Below are positions 35,165 to 47,314 of a stretch of 64,000 bases of DNA, one piece after another (position 1 is the stretch's first letter; each line of letters starts with the position of its first letter). The DNA comes from Closterium sp. Naga37s-1 (lineage: Eukaryota; Streptophyta; Zygnematophyceae; Desmidiales; Closteriaceae), in NCBI GenBank assembly GCA_947471745.1, contig CANJKZ010000169.1, forward strand, positions 3,374,501-3,438,500, in the 5' to 3' direction. A program made the translations under genes and the position numbers. Under the pieces are notes generated by a model. The model was given only the letters and a program-made list of their open reading frames with translations. It was not told the DNA's origin and made no database searches.

Positions 35165-35929
35165 GGAGGAATGGGTAAGGAGGTGCAAGGTCGATGTGGG
35201 TGGAGTTTGGAGGAGATTGAGTGGCGGCAGCAGCAGGACCGTTGTGCTAGGGTGCTGGAGCTTTTGCCTTGGCGTTTACCTGAGTGTAGTTTGTACTATT
35301 CTAAGTTGGCTGTTGGTCTCTGCTGTCTGTGTTTCCACTCAATATTCACGTTTTCAAATGCGATAAGCTAAACTGTGCGTGTCCTAGTTAAAGCTTTTGT
35401 ATACATTTGAAAGAGGGAGGTTCAAAAGTTTTGAAATTTGAAATATTGGTAACCCAATTACAGCTAGTTCACTCTCTGAACAAGGGAGGGAGATCTCCCC
35501 GACACCCAGCACTCGCTGGTGATTCAAAACTTTTGGGTCGACAAAAGTATACGAAATCCAGCCTACGTGAGATCTACGCCAGTACGCTCTACGGGCAGCA
35601 TAATACGTAGCTAAGCACATCGCGACTCAACAGCCAGCGCAAATTACCCTCGTTTCCGACACAAACCTAGACGCGTGGGGCAGTTTAGTGTAATTATAGG
35701 GATAAACCAACGTCAGTTCCGCCCTCTCACGCAGCGATCCCGCGGGACCTCCTCTCACGGCCTCGCCTCGTCGTCCGTCGTGTCGCCTCACGACGCTGCC
35801 TCCTCACGCCACCGTGAACGCGTACGACTCGTCTCAAACTGCCGAACACGCACGATCACAGTCGCGGCCCGATCGCACAGCCTCGCTACCATGTTTCCGC
35901 ACTAGCCCCGGCAGCCGCACTTGAGTGCG

Positions 35930-36970
35930 CGAACGACTGCATTCCAACCCCTTCCCGCCTCCTCGTTTCCCTTCTTGCCACCCCAATTCGCGTTCCAGCC
36001 TCCTCGTTTCCCCTTTCCGCTCCCCAGTACCCCTTCCCGCCTCCCCGTTTCCCCTTGCCCGCCTCCCCAATTCCCCTTCGCGCTCCCCGTTTCCCCTTCC
36101 CGCCTCTCCGTTTCCTCTTCCCGCCCCCCATTACCCCTTCCCGCCTCCCCGTTTCCCCTTTCCGCTCCCCATTATCCCTTCCCGCTTCCCCGTTTTCCCT
36201 TCCCGCTCCCCATTACCCCTTCCCGCCTTCCCGTTTCCCCTTCCTGCCTCCCCAATTCCCGTTCCCGCCTCCCCGTTTCCCCTTCCCGCTCCCGACTTCC
36301 CCTTCCCGCCTCCCCGTTTCCCCTTCCCGCCTCCCCGTTTCCCCTTCCCGCTCCCCTTTTCCCCTTCCCGCTCCCCGTTTCCCCTTCCCACCTTCCCGTT
36401 TCCCCTTCCCGCTCCCCATTACCCATTCCCGCCTCCCCGTTTCCCCTTCCCGCTCCCCGTTTCCCCTTCCCACCTTCCCGTTTCCCCTTCTCGCTCCCCA
36501 TTACCCATTCCCGCCTCCCCGTTTCCCCTTCCCGCTCCCCATTTCCCATTCCCGCCTCCCCGTTTTCCCTTCTCTACTCCTCAATTCTCATTCCAGCCTG
36601 CACGTTTCCCCTTCCCGCTCCCCGTTTCCCCTTCCCACCTCCCTGTTTCCCCTTCCCGCTCCCCATTACCCCTTCCCGCCTCCCCATTTCCCATTCCCGC
36701 TCCCCATTACCCCTTCCCGCCACCCCCCTTCCCGCCTCCCCATTACCCCGTTTCCCCCCTTTCTCCCTCTCGTTTCCCCCCCTTCTCCCTCTCGTTTCCC
36801 CGCCTCCCCCTCTCGTTTACCCCCCTTCCCCCTCTCATTCCCCCCCCTTCTCCTCATTATTTTCCCTGCTTCTCCCTCTCATTTCCCCCCTGCATTACCC
36901 TTCCCCTCCCTGCATTACCCTTCCCCTCCCTGCATTACCCTTCCCCTCCCTGCATTACCCTTCCCCTCTT
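35930..36970. repeat. Polypyrimidine minisatellite
   Basis: Units built from CCCCTTCCCGCTCCCC, GTTTCCCCTTCCCGCC and GTTTCCCC run for about 850 bp. They then change to CTTCTCCCTCTCGTTTCCCC units (about 36,760-36,860) and four units of about 20 bp reading CTCCCTGCATTACCCTTCCC. Confidence 0.95.
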
Positions 36971-37444
36971 TTTCACGATCCTCCTGCCTTTCCCTCTTTT
37001 CCCCTCTCGTGCTGCCTTTCTCTCTTTTCAGCTCTCTTCAACAAGTGTTGAACAAATTATGACCAGCTAGAGCTGGGGACAACCCTCCATGTATCTTGAG
37101 TTGAGTACAACACATGTCAGATGTCGCATACAATGCTGTGCTGTGCCCATGTGCATCATGCAAGGATGCTGTACGCAAAGAAGGGAAGTTGTGTCTAGGT
37201 ACAGTCATCAACATTTCCAATGTATTATGACATGCTATGCTATGCTATCAATTCACTTGATTGATACGCTAACAGCACACACAAGCTGGAACTTCCTGCC
37301 TATTGATTTGGTTTCACTAAGCTGCTAAGAGCAGCACTCAGAATGAGAAGGCCTGATGTCCTTCGTGTCGTGCTGTTGAAAAAAAACAAACAAACAAACA
37401 AAATTATAGACAAGGGCAAGCTGCAGAAGAAACAGAGGGTAAGC

Positions 37445-38965
37445 TGGAGGGGAAGGGAGGGGAAGCAAAGGGGGAGCAAGGGTTGCACGGGGGGAAGTAA
37501 GGAAGGGTAAGCAAAGGGGGGAGGAGGGGAAGGACTGTGCAGCATGTGAGGGCGCTGCAGCTCCCTCACGCGCGCCAGCAGCATGAGCGCACTCACCTGC
37601 CGGCAGGGTGGGGGCAGGGAAGGGTAAGGAGGGGGGAAATGAGGGAAAGGAGAGGGGGGAATGAGGGGAGGGAGAGGGGAAAATGAGGGGAAGGAGGGGT
37701 AAAGGAGGGGACGGAGAAAGGGAGAGGAGAGGACGGATAAGGGGAAATGTGGGAAACAAGAGGAACGAGAGGATGAAATGAGGGGAGAGGGGGAAACAAG
37801 GGGACGGAGTAGGGGAAATGCGAGAAACGAGATGGGGAGATGAGGGTAAGGAAAGGGTGAATGAGGAGAAGGAGAGGGCGAAATGAGGGGAAGGAGAGGG
37901 GGAAATGAAGAGGGAGAAAGGGGGGAAGTGAGGGTGAGCAGGGGGAGAAATGAGAGGGAGCAGGGGGGGAAAATGAGAGGGAGCAGGGGGGGAAATGAGA
38001 GGGAGCAGGGGGGGAAATGAGAGGGAGCAGGGGAAGAAATGAGAGGGAGCATAGGGGGGAAATGAGAGGAAGAAAGGGGGAAAATGAGGGGGAGAAGGGG
38101 GGGAAACGAGAGGGGGGAAAGCGGGGAAATGAGAGGGGGAAGAGAGGGAAATGAGAGGGAGAAGGGGGGAAATGAGAGGGAGAAGTTGGGGAAATGAGAG
38201 GAGGAGGGGAAACGAGAGGGGGAAGGGTGGGAAACGAGAGGGAGGAGGGAGAGAAATGAGAGGGGGAAGGGGGGAATACGAGAGGGGGAAGGGGGAGTTA
38301 CGAGAGGGAGGAGGGGGGGAAATGAGAGGGAGAAGGGGGGAAAACGAGATTGATAAGGGGGGGAAACGAGAGGGGGAAAGGGGGGAAATGAGAGGCGGAA
38401 GGGGGGAAAACGAGAGGGAGAAAGGGGGGAAACGAGAGGGAAGAGCGGGGGAAACGAGAGGGAGGAGGGGGGGGAATGAGAGGGAGAAGGGGGGGAAACG
38501 AGAGGGGGAAAGCGGGGAAATGAGAGGGGGAAGAGGGAAATGAGAGGGAGAAGGGGGGAAATGAGAGGGAGAAGTTGGGGAAATGAGAGGAGAAGGAGGG
38601 GAAACGAGACGGGGAAGGGGGGGAAACGAGAGGGAGGAGGGGGGGAAATGAGAGGGAGAAGGGGGGGAAACGAGAGGCGGAAGGGGGGGAAAGGAGAGGC
38701 GGATGGGGGGGGGAACGAGAGGGAGAAGGGGGGGAAACGAGTGGGTGGAGGGGGGAAACAAGAGGGAGGATGGGTGGAAACGAGATGGAGAAGGGGGGGA
38801 AACGAGAGGCAGAAGGGGGGAAAATGAGAGGCGGAGGGGGGGGGGAACGAGAGGGAGAAAGGGGGGAAACGAGAGGGAGGAGCTCCGGGAAAATGAGAGG
38901 CGGAAGGGGGGGGAAACGAGATTGAGGAAACGAGAGGCGGAAGGGGGGGAAATGACGAAATAAGG
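37445..38965. repeat. Polypurine minisatellite, inverted relative to the previous array
   Basis: Units such as GGGGAAATGAGAGGGAGAAG and GGGGAAACGAGAGGGGGAAG repeat for about 1.4 kb. Their reverse complement is the CTTCTCCCTCTCGTTTCCCC unit seen at 36,760-36,860. A short mixed-composition island at about 37,545-37,612 interrupts the purine bias. Confidence 0.95.
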
Positions 38966-38999
38966 TTATGAGCCAAGCAGCGCGTGAGGCAAGTATTTT

Positions 39000-39150
39000 G
39001 CCGATTCGCAGGTGAGGCATGCGGCGGGTGAGGCGAGAAGCGGGTGACGCGCTAAACGGATTTCGCGAGCACCGTGTTTGGCGAGGAGCGGGTATCGCGA
39101 TCAGCGGGTTTCGCCATCAGCGGGTTTCGCCATCAGCGGGTTTCGCGATG
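39000..39150. repeat. Short tandem CATCAGCGGGTTTCGC repeat
   Basis: Four adjacent 16-bp units at about 39,095-39,150 are preceded by looser GCGGGTGAGGCG-type units. Confidence 0.85.
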
Positions 39151-40021
39151 CATAATGGCGCTAGGCGAGAAGCCCGCAGGGTGGAACGCGACGGCTCACT
39201 GAATAATTTATCGCTGGTTCGACGATTGCATCGCAGCGAGCCAGCATAATGCAACTCGTCGAGGCGCTCGCCCGTGTGCCGCATGGCATCGCTCGACGAA
39301 TGCTACGCGACGGCCCATCCGAATGCAAACCGCCCCTGCAGCTAAAGGCTTTTGTATAGCCCCGTGTCCCCTTACCACGGGCGATTAGGTCAGGGTGAGT
39401 AGTTGCGCTGCTAGTTCTATCAAGGCCTTTCCTAGTAATTAGTTGCTTATACTTGCGTTTGTGAGTGTCGCTCAAGGGTTGGGTGACGGGAGAGTTTCTC
39501 GTGTTCCCACCCCTCAATCCTCCAAATTTTCGCAACCCCTCTCGCCAAGCCCCTTTCTTTTCGTTGGGGCGAAATCTTGGTGGCTACTGTTCCACCACAA
39601 ACAGTACTTTCAAATGTATACGAAAGCTTTAAGCGTACATGCAATTAGTTTATGACGAACAGTTTTTCTGACCTCGACCTCACACCCTTCGTATTGCTGG
39701 CAATTCAAACAGTGCAACGTCAAGGACAATCGATAAATGTGTGACAAAAAGCACATGTTCTCCTGGGCAGAGGCGCACTAGCGAGGGTTGTGTCACTCCC
39801 CTGCGACTGCTCGCCACAGGAAAGGCAGGGATGCCCTTTGTTTTCGAGAATTGCATTGCAAGCTCTTCGTGCCACAACAGGAGGCACAGGCCCCGCTAGC
39901 AAAAATTTCCGCTGTTTTTCTGTAGCTCCGTGATCGTCTGGTGTTTTGGGAGGGAGCCATTGCTTGGTCATTACCTCGCCTTCCCTTCGAGTTTTCGCTT
40001 TGCTTCTAGCCGGATCTTAGG

Positions 40022-43000
40022 ATGTCTACCTTTGAGGACGCTGAGAAGGAGAGCGAGTATGGATACATCAAGAAGGTCCGGAAGATCCATCTGTTTTTGT
40101 CTCCTTGAACGTTAAGAAAATGCTGTAGAGGTCTGATCTGGCTAATGTCGTCCGCTTTCAGGTCTCGGGGCCTGTCGTGATAGCAGATAACATGGGAGGA
40201 GCTGCTATGTACGAGCTTGTCCGTGTGGGAAATGATAAGCTTATCGGAGAGATCATTCGTCTCGAGGGCGACTCCGCAACTATTCAAGGTTATTTTTTCA
40301 GACATTTGTTGTCAAATTTCTGCAGCCGCTGGGTGTCCGTTAGCATGTTGGTGACTTAAAATAGTCGATCCTTTTTTCCCTGGTCTTCTCCAGTGTACGA
40401 GGAAACATCTGGTCTGACTGTTCGAGATCCGGTGCTTCGAACTCGCAAGGTCAGATGACATTATTGTTGCATGCATTAGCCTTTCCTCGCCGACGTCTTT
40501 GTTTTTCTTACCTCTCTGGACCATATGTTTCTTGTTTCAGCCACTTTCGGTGGAGCTCGGCCCTGGTATTCTCAGCAACATCTTCGACGGTATCCAGGTG
40601 GGAACATTTTCTGTCTTGCCATTTAGAGAACATATCAGATCCGTACATTTTATTCTAACGAGCCGAATATTGCTTTTGTGCAGCGGCCGTTGAAAACCAT
40701 CGCCATTAGGTCCGGCAATGTGTACATTCCGCGTGGTGTCGCGGTTCCGGCGCTTGACAAGGACATCCTTTGGGAGTTCCAACCCAGGGCTCTGAGTAAG
40801 ATTTGTTTAATTTTAATAAACGGTGGACGAGCTGTTCTGTCGAAATTGGTTCTTACGAGTGACATATTCCCGTTTCGTGGTGGCAGATGTTGGAGATATC
40901 CTTGCGGGTGGTGACATTTTCGCGGTATGTACTGTTTATGGCCCCGTTCTTTCCATGCGTTTCCGTGAAGGTCCGTAACCGGATTCTCTTGCGTTGCTCT
41001 CCGTGCAGACTGTCATCGAAAACAGCCTTATGACACAAAAGATCTGTGCTCCTCCGAAAGCCATGGGGAAGGTCACTTACGTCGCACCTCCTGGTCAATA
41101 TAGTTTGAAGGTAATTTAGGAACTCATCATTCGTCCCACAACTACTATTCTATCGCGGATGGATTGTTGGATAACGAGAACCAATCTTGTCCTTTTGAGC
41201 AGGACAAAGTCCTTGAACTTGAGTTCCAAGGGCAGACAAAGCAGTACACGATGCTTCAGGTATGATGGCCATTCTTTTACCGAGTTTAGTATCCGGTTGC
41301 CATAGGAAGTGCTCATCTCAATGTTTCTTCCCGTGCGTTCCAGACATGGCCAGTCCGTACTCCCCGTCCTGTGGCACGAAAACTTCCAGCAGACACTCCT
41401 CTCTTAACCGGCCAGGTATGTTATGGTAGTTTAAACTTTTCGTCGTGAGACCTTGTACAATTTTTTGGCTTACTGATCACTATGATACTTTTTCCCTATG
41501 GCAGAGAATTTTGGACGCCCTGTTCCCCTCAGTGCTTGGTGGTACTTGTGCTATCCCCGGTGCTTTCGGTTGCGGAAAGACTGTCATCAGTCAGGCGCTT
41601 TCCAAGGTGGGTAGGCACATCATGAAATACCTGTGTCCTTTGTTACTGTATGATTCATGTGCTGATTTTTTGTTTCACTGTCAGTGCAGTTTTCGAATTC
41701 TGACGGTGTCATTTACGTTGGTTGCGGAGAGCGTGGCAATGAAATGGCTGAGGTGAGTGCATCTCCTAATTTATTGCACTTTTTTGTGCTCTTGTGAATA
41801 GTATTTAGGAAACGACTGGTTGGAATTCCTTGCAGGTGCTGATGGACTTCCCAAAGCTTACCATGACACTTCCTGATGGCCGTGAAGAGTCTGTGATGAA
41901 GCGTACCACTCTTGTGGCCAACACATCTAACATGCCTGTGGCTGCGCGAGAGGCATCCATCTACACTGGTAAGACATCCCAGTTTGTACTTCAACCATGG
42001 AACTGTTAGAGTGGATTCATCCTACATGTCCTGACAATATTGTTGTACTTCTTGACAGGTATTACTCTTGCTGAGTACTTCCGAGACATGGGATACAACA
42101 TGGCCATGATGGCTGACTCCACGTCTCGATGGGCGGAAGCTCTTCGTGAAATTTCCGGGCGTCTTGTAAGTTGGTCCAAGCTGTTGAACTTGTTGGACAT
42201 TGTAGGTTTTCCTTTCACAACAAGTAACCAATACTGGTTTCCAATTTTGTGATGTGTATGCTGTTTCCCAAACCCCAATTTTCAACAGGCTGAAATGCCT
42301 GCTGACAGTGGTTACCCTGCCTACCTGGCTGCCAGGCTGGCATCTTTCTATGAGCGTGCTGGCAAGGTTCAGTGCCTTGGCAGCCCTGACCGCACTGGAA
42401 GTGTCACCATTGTCGGTGCCGTGTCTCCTCCTGGTGGTGATTTCTCGGATCCTGTCACAGCTGCTACGCTCGGTATCGTCCAGGTTAGTGGCGCTTCCAC
42501 TTGGCTTATCTGTACATGTGTTTTGGCCGTTAACCAACTATTTTGGAATGGTTGAAATGAGCAGGTGTTCTGGGGTCTGGATAAGAAGCTCGCTCAAAGA
42601 AAGCATTTCCCGGCTGTTAACTGGCTCATTTCCTATTCCAAGTACACCAATGTAAGTTGCCTCACTTACTTACCGAGTCATATTCCTCAGCCTGTTAACC
42701 TGTTGTGGACTGAAGCGAAGGGCCACATTCAGGCTGGTTAAGCAAAGGTTTATCACTTGCCCACCCAGTTTGTCAGCGGGTTGAATGTGTACCCTTGCTT
42801 TAAAATAAAACACCTCTTGTTTCCCGTGGGGTTGTTGCTCGTTTGTTTCACTTCCAGGCGTTGGAGTCTTTCTATGATGTGGAATCGCCAGATTTCATTG
42901 CCCTTCGTACCAAGGCCCGTGAGGTTCTTCAACGTGAGGATGACCTGAATGAGATTGTGCAGGTAAGAATCTGATGCATTCATAACCTGTATTGTCTTGC

Positions 43001-43780
43001 TTCTTGCTGTTGTTCAAATTGACACTTGATGTTGATCGCAGTTTTCCTTTCCACTTTCTGGTATAGTAAGTGGTCTGATGGCCTTGTCTTTGCGTCACAG
43101 CTTGTCGGAAAGGATGCCCTTGCTGAAGGTGACAAGATCATTCTGGAGACGGCGCGTCTGCTGCGTGAAGACTACCTGGCCCAGAACGCCTTTTCCTCGT
43201 ATGTCCTGTCGCTGCTACTTGATTTTCCCAACTTTGTGTTCATTACCCGTTGGTGTTCATATATTTCCTTGTTGATGGGATTAACGTTCTGGTTTGTTTT
43301 CAGGCATGACAAGTTCTGCCCTTTCTACAAGTCCGTATGGATGCTTCGCAACATCATCCTGTTCTATCAGCTTGCAACCCAGGTATGTTTCCTTGGCTGC
43401 CCATATATCGAAAGAGGCTTGTTTCACTTCTGTGTCACAGCTCCAAACATTTTCCGCTAACCCTTTATTGTTCCTGCTTCAGGCTGTGGAGAGGGCAGCA
43501 GGTTCAGAGGGCCAGAAGATCACTCTCAATGTCATCAAGCAGAGGCTTGGTGACCTTATCTACAAGATCGTGTATGTGTTACACTTCACTCCTGCTAATG
43601 CCCCACTTCCATTCTGGCTTCAACCTGGTTTGGGGCTTCATATAAGTGTGTGCTTCTCATTGCAGGTCCCAGAAGTTCGAGGACCCCGCAGACGGGAAGG
43701 CGGTGTTGGAGGCCAAGTATCAGAAGCTGAGCGAAGAGCTCACAGCTGCTTTCCGCAGCCTGGAGGATGATTACAGGTGA
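40022..43780 (+). CDS. VHA-A: V-type proton ATPase catalytic subunit A
   Basis: Twenty exons with canonical borders and consistent phases give 615 residues, close to the land-plant length. First exon 40022-40075, last 43666-43780. Subunit A is the ATP-hydrolysing subunit of the V1 sector that acidifies the vacuole and endomembranes. Visible are the N-terminal [16 protein letters not shown], the nonhomologous region, the Walker A motif GAFGCGKT in exon 10, [12 protein letters not shown] in exon 11, the [19 protein letters not shown] block in exon 13, and [15 protein letters not shown] in exon 14. The start is the ATG that directly precedes [10 protein letters not shown]. It is the only gene here whose exons are not tandemly multiplied. 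Its introns are short (about 80-210 bp) and free of the palindromes. No broken residues were seen. Confidence 0.99.
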
Positions 43781-44318
43781 AATGCTTGAAGATGGTGACT
43801 GCATGGATAAAGGGAACACAAATGGATTATGACTCCCGACCAACCAACCTATGTTTCTTGTGCAAACAAACCTGGTAGCTGTAGCTTAGCTTATGCGCTT
43901 TTATTGGGGGGTGAATTTAGACAGTCAGTCTCTGGTGTACTGTAAACGTGTGGTTACATGAGATCTGATAATAAGCATAAAGCTTGTCATGTAGATTGAA
44001 GTTACGATTGCAGCAATTCATCCAACTTCAAGGTACAAAGCCAATGGACCATCGCCATCAAGCAGCCATGCAGCTGCTAGCGCTCCTCGTCGTCTTCACC
44101 AGCCGTCAAAGGGCGTCAACAGTTGCGTGCTGCAAGTTCTTCTCGAGTTTCCTTCCTGGAAACTGAACGTCGTCTAGCAATTTATCTTCGCGGTCGCGCC
44201 TAGTGCGTGCTGCGGTTACTGCTGCTCCGACTCCAGTGCGCTCGTCCAGCGCGCTTGGTCGGAGCTGCTCTAAACTGTTTCGTGTTTATCCTTGAAACTT
44301 CGAGCTGCTCCACACGGC
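43781..44318. other. Intergenic region after VHA-A
   Basis: It holds the 3' flank of VHA-A and the 5' flank of the RING-TRAF-WD40 gene, 538 bp. No repeat array or further gene is visible. Confidence 0.7.
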
Positions 44319-47283
44319 ATGGGTGTGGGCACGGCGCGCGTGGTCCATAGCGAGCTGCTGGAAGGGCTGCTACGGGAGCTCATCTGCGTGTACTGCACGG
44401 ACCTCGTTGATCCTACCGACGCTCTCCAGGTGACGCGCCTGGGGCTGGAATAGTTATTTCTAATTTATTAATTTTCCATCTACAAAAAGGAAATGCTGCA
44501 TATGGACTAATAACAAGCCGCCTAGTTACTTGCGCTCATTTTGATGCAAATGATTTGCAAGCATGTTATGCGTTGCTTTTTCCGCGTGTTGTACGCGGTG
44601 TCCCCTGCAGGCTGCATGCGGACATGTGTTCTGCTCGCCGTGTTTGCATAAAGCCATTGAGAAGAAATGCGTGACATGCCCCCCTTCACATTCTGTAGTC
44701 AAGTCTCATTTTGAATGTGTCCCCTGCAGGCTGCATGCGGACATGTGTTCTGCTCGCCGTGTGTGCATGAAGCCATTGAGAAGAAATGCGTGACATGCCC
44801 CATGGTGAGTGCGGGATACCTCCCCCTGTCTCTTCCGCTCTTAATTCTCAAATTTAAGCTATTTTTTTCCTGAGAACATGTTTTCTTTATTCTACATTGC
44901 TCCGTATACATCTGTTAGTCCACCCATCCCTCCTCCCGTTCATCCACTACCCGTCAACCCATCCCAACCGTCCATCCACCCTACCAACAGGATAAGTCGC
45001 CCGTGCAAGATCATCTCCGCCCTTTAAGGGAAGCCAATCCTATCGTTTTCCGCCAGCTCGGCAGGTCAGCTACTGTCCACCTCTCCCCGCTCTCTCTTCC
45101 TGTTTTCCTTGTCTCATTCTCCTCTCCTCTCGTCACCTGACTGATCTGTCATCGCCCTTCTTCCCGTCCACACCTCTCCCCTCGCACATCTTCTCTCATT
45201 CTGTCATAGCTTCTCATACCGCCCCTGTGAGCTGTCATAATCCTCTCCTCTGCCTTGTTGTTCCTCCATACCTGCACAGAGGTCCGCTGTGCAAACTATG
45301 CGGATGGGTGTGTAATTGGAGGGGCGAGCTGCTGGACGTGAAGCAGCACACTCACGTCCCGCATTCACACCCTTGATCCCCACTTTCTATCCCCTTTCAA
45401 CGCCGTTCTTTCTGCTTACCACCAGCACGGAGGTTTGGGTGTAGCTGGAGCGGGGAGCTGCTCGACGTGCAGCAGCACACTCATTACCTGCATTCACACC
45501 CGGGTTTCCCCCGCTCTATCCCCGTACTCCTTCTTACCAGCGCGGAAGTTCGCTGTGCAAATTTCGCAGATGGGTGTAGCTGGAGCGGGGAGCTGCTCGA
45601 CGTGCAGCAGCACACTCATTACCTGCATTCACGCCCGGGTTTCCCCCGCTCTGTCCCCGTACTCCTTCTTACCAGCGCGGAAGTTCGCTGTGCAAATTTC
45701 GCGGATGGGTGTAGCTGGAGCGGGGAGCTGCTCGACGTGCAGCAGCACACTCATTACCTGCATTCACGCCCGGGTTTCCCCCGCTCTATCCCCGTACTCC
45801 TTCTTACCAGCGCGGAAGTTCGCTGTGCAAATTTCGCGGATGGGTGTAATTGGAGGGGGGAGCTGCTAGACGTGAAGCAGCACTTGCTACAGTGCAAGAC
45901 ACGGCCCCGCCACTGCCAGGTCAGCACACCAGGTGCATTGCCAGGTCAGCACACCAGGTGCATTGCCAGGTCAGCACACGATGTGTTTCTCTTCTGTTCA
46001 GGCTAAGTTGCGGCAAGCGAGCTGATAGTAGGGTCCGAGCATCTGGTGTCGGACCTTTAAGGAAAAACTCACTAAATTATTATTTTTTTGCCTTTCGTGG
46101 GATATGTTTTTTGCCCAAACAGTGCTGCTCCTCTGCTCGGGCTGACCTGAGACGAGCCAAGGAGCTGATAGTGGGGTACGAGCACCTAGTGTCGGACCTT
46201 CAGGGGGAAACTCACATACGATTTCTTCTGCCTTCCCTTCTATATGTTCCTTGCGTTTCCGCTCCAGTGTTGCTCGTCCGCTCGAGCTGATCTACGAAGA
46301 GCCAAGGAGCTGATAGTGGGGTACGAGCACCTGGTGTCGGACCTTCAGGGGGAAATCCAGGCTTTAACTGAAGAGGTGGGGGCTCTCAAGGGGCAGGTGC
46401 AGGAGAAAGCGCGGATGCTGCTTGCAGCAGGAGGGGCGGATCTTGCTGGAGCCGTGAGAAACCTGCAAGTGGGACCTCAGGTGGGATCTCAGATGATTTC
46501 TCAGGTGAAATCCGATCCTACTTCCAATGCGCCTGAGCGTGTTGCCAAAGGAACAGCACCACCAGGTTCAGCAGCAGAAGCCACTGCTTCTAAGAAGCTT
46601 CCTGCACCACACTCACTCGCCTCTCGGTCATTTGCAAAATCTCAGATGACTCTAGCAAGGCAACCTTGGCAGGGGGGGTTTCTTGTGGGCAGCCTTCCCG
46701 GGCACACGGACCGCGTGACCAAAATTATCGTCTGCCCGAGAGGCGAGATTATTTTCTCGGGCAGCCTGGACGGCACGATTCGTCTGTGGCGGCGGAATCA
46801 GATCTCGGCTCATCTGCTGGATACGATTGTGTGCTCTGGTGGAGGAGGGGGATGGGACAGTGCTGCTGCCAACAGTGGTGAGTATTGGTCGGGTGAATAT
46901 AGATCGGGTGAGCAGGGGAGTGGAGGGAGAGGAGCTGCTGCTGCTGCTGCGGTCTTTGATTTGGTTCTAGACCCCGTTTCAGGCACTCTGTTCTCGTGCA
47001 GTGAGGATGGGAAAATCAGAATGTGGAGGGATGGGAGGTGTGTGGGGTGCACTGGGTGCAGGAGAGGCAGAGAGCGGTGGGGAGAGAGGTTGAGAGGAGG
47101 AGGAGGGGGAGGAGGAGCGGGTGGGGATGTGGAGGGGGGGTTTGAGTTTGGGTCGCTGCCGCTGCGCATGGCGTGGCATGACGGGGTGCTCCTTGTGGCG
47201 TTTAGTGACGGCGAGGTGAGTGCTTGGGCTGTGGTGGAGGATGCTGCAGTTTGGGCGCAGCAGCAGCAGCAGCATCAGAATAG

Positions 47284-47314
<31 letters not shown>

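Larger units (their letters stand above)
35165..40021. other. Intergenic region between eL21 and VHA-A
   Basis: No gene recognised in 4.9 kb. It contains the eL21 3' flank, a polypyrimidine minisatellite (35.93-36.97 kb), a unique 0.5-kb spacer, a polypurine minisatellite (37.45-38.96 kb), a short GCGGGTTTCGC repeat near 39.1 kb, and unique DNA before VHA-A. Confidence 0.7.

Noticed and set aside
35921-38976. Long Pro/Ser/Phe-rich proteins from the minisatellites
   Set aside because: These are translations of pyrimidine- or purine-only repeats. Several frames are open at once and there is no start context or homology.
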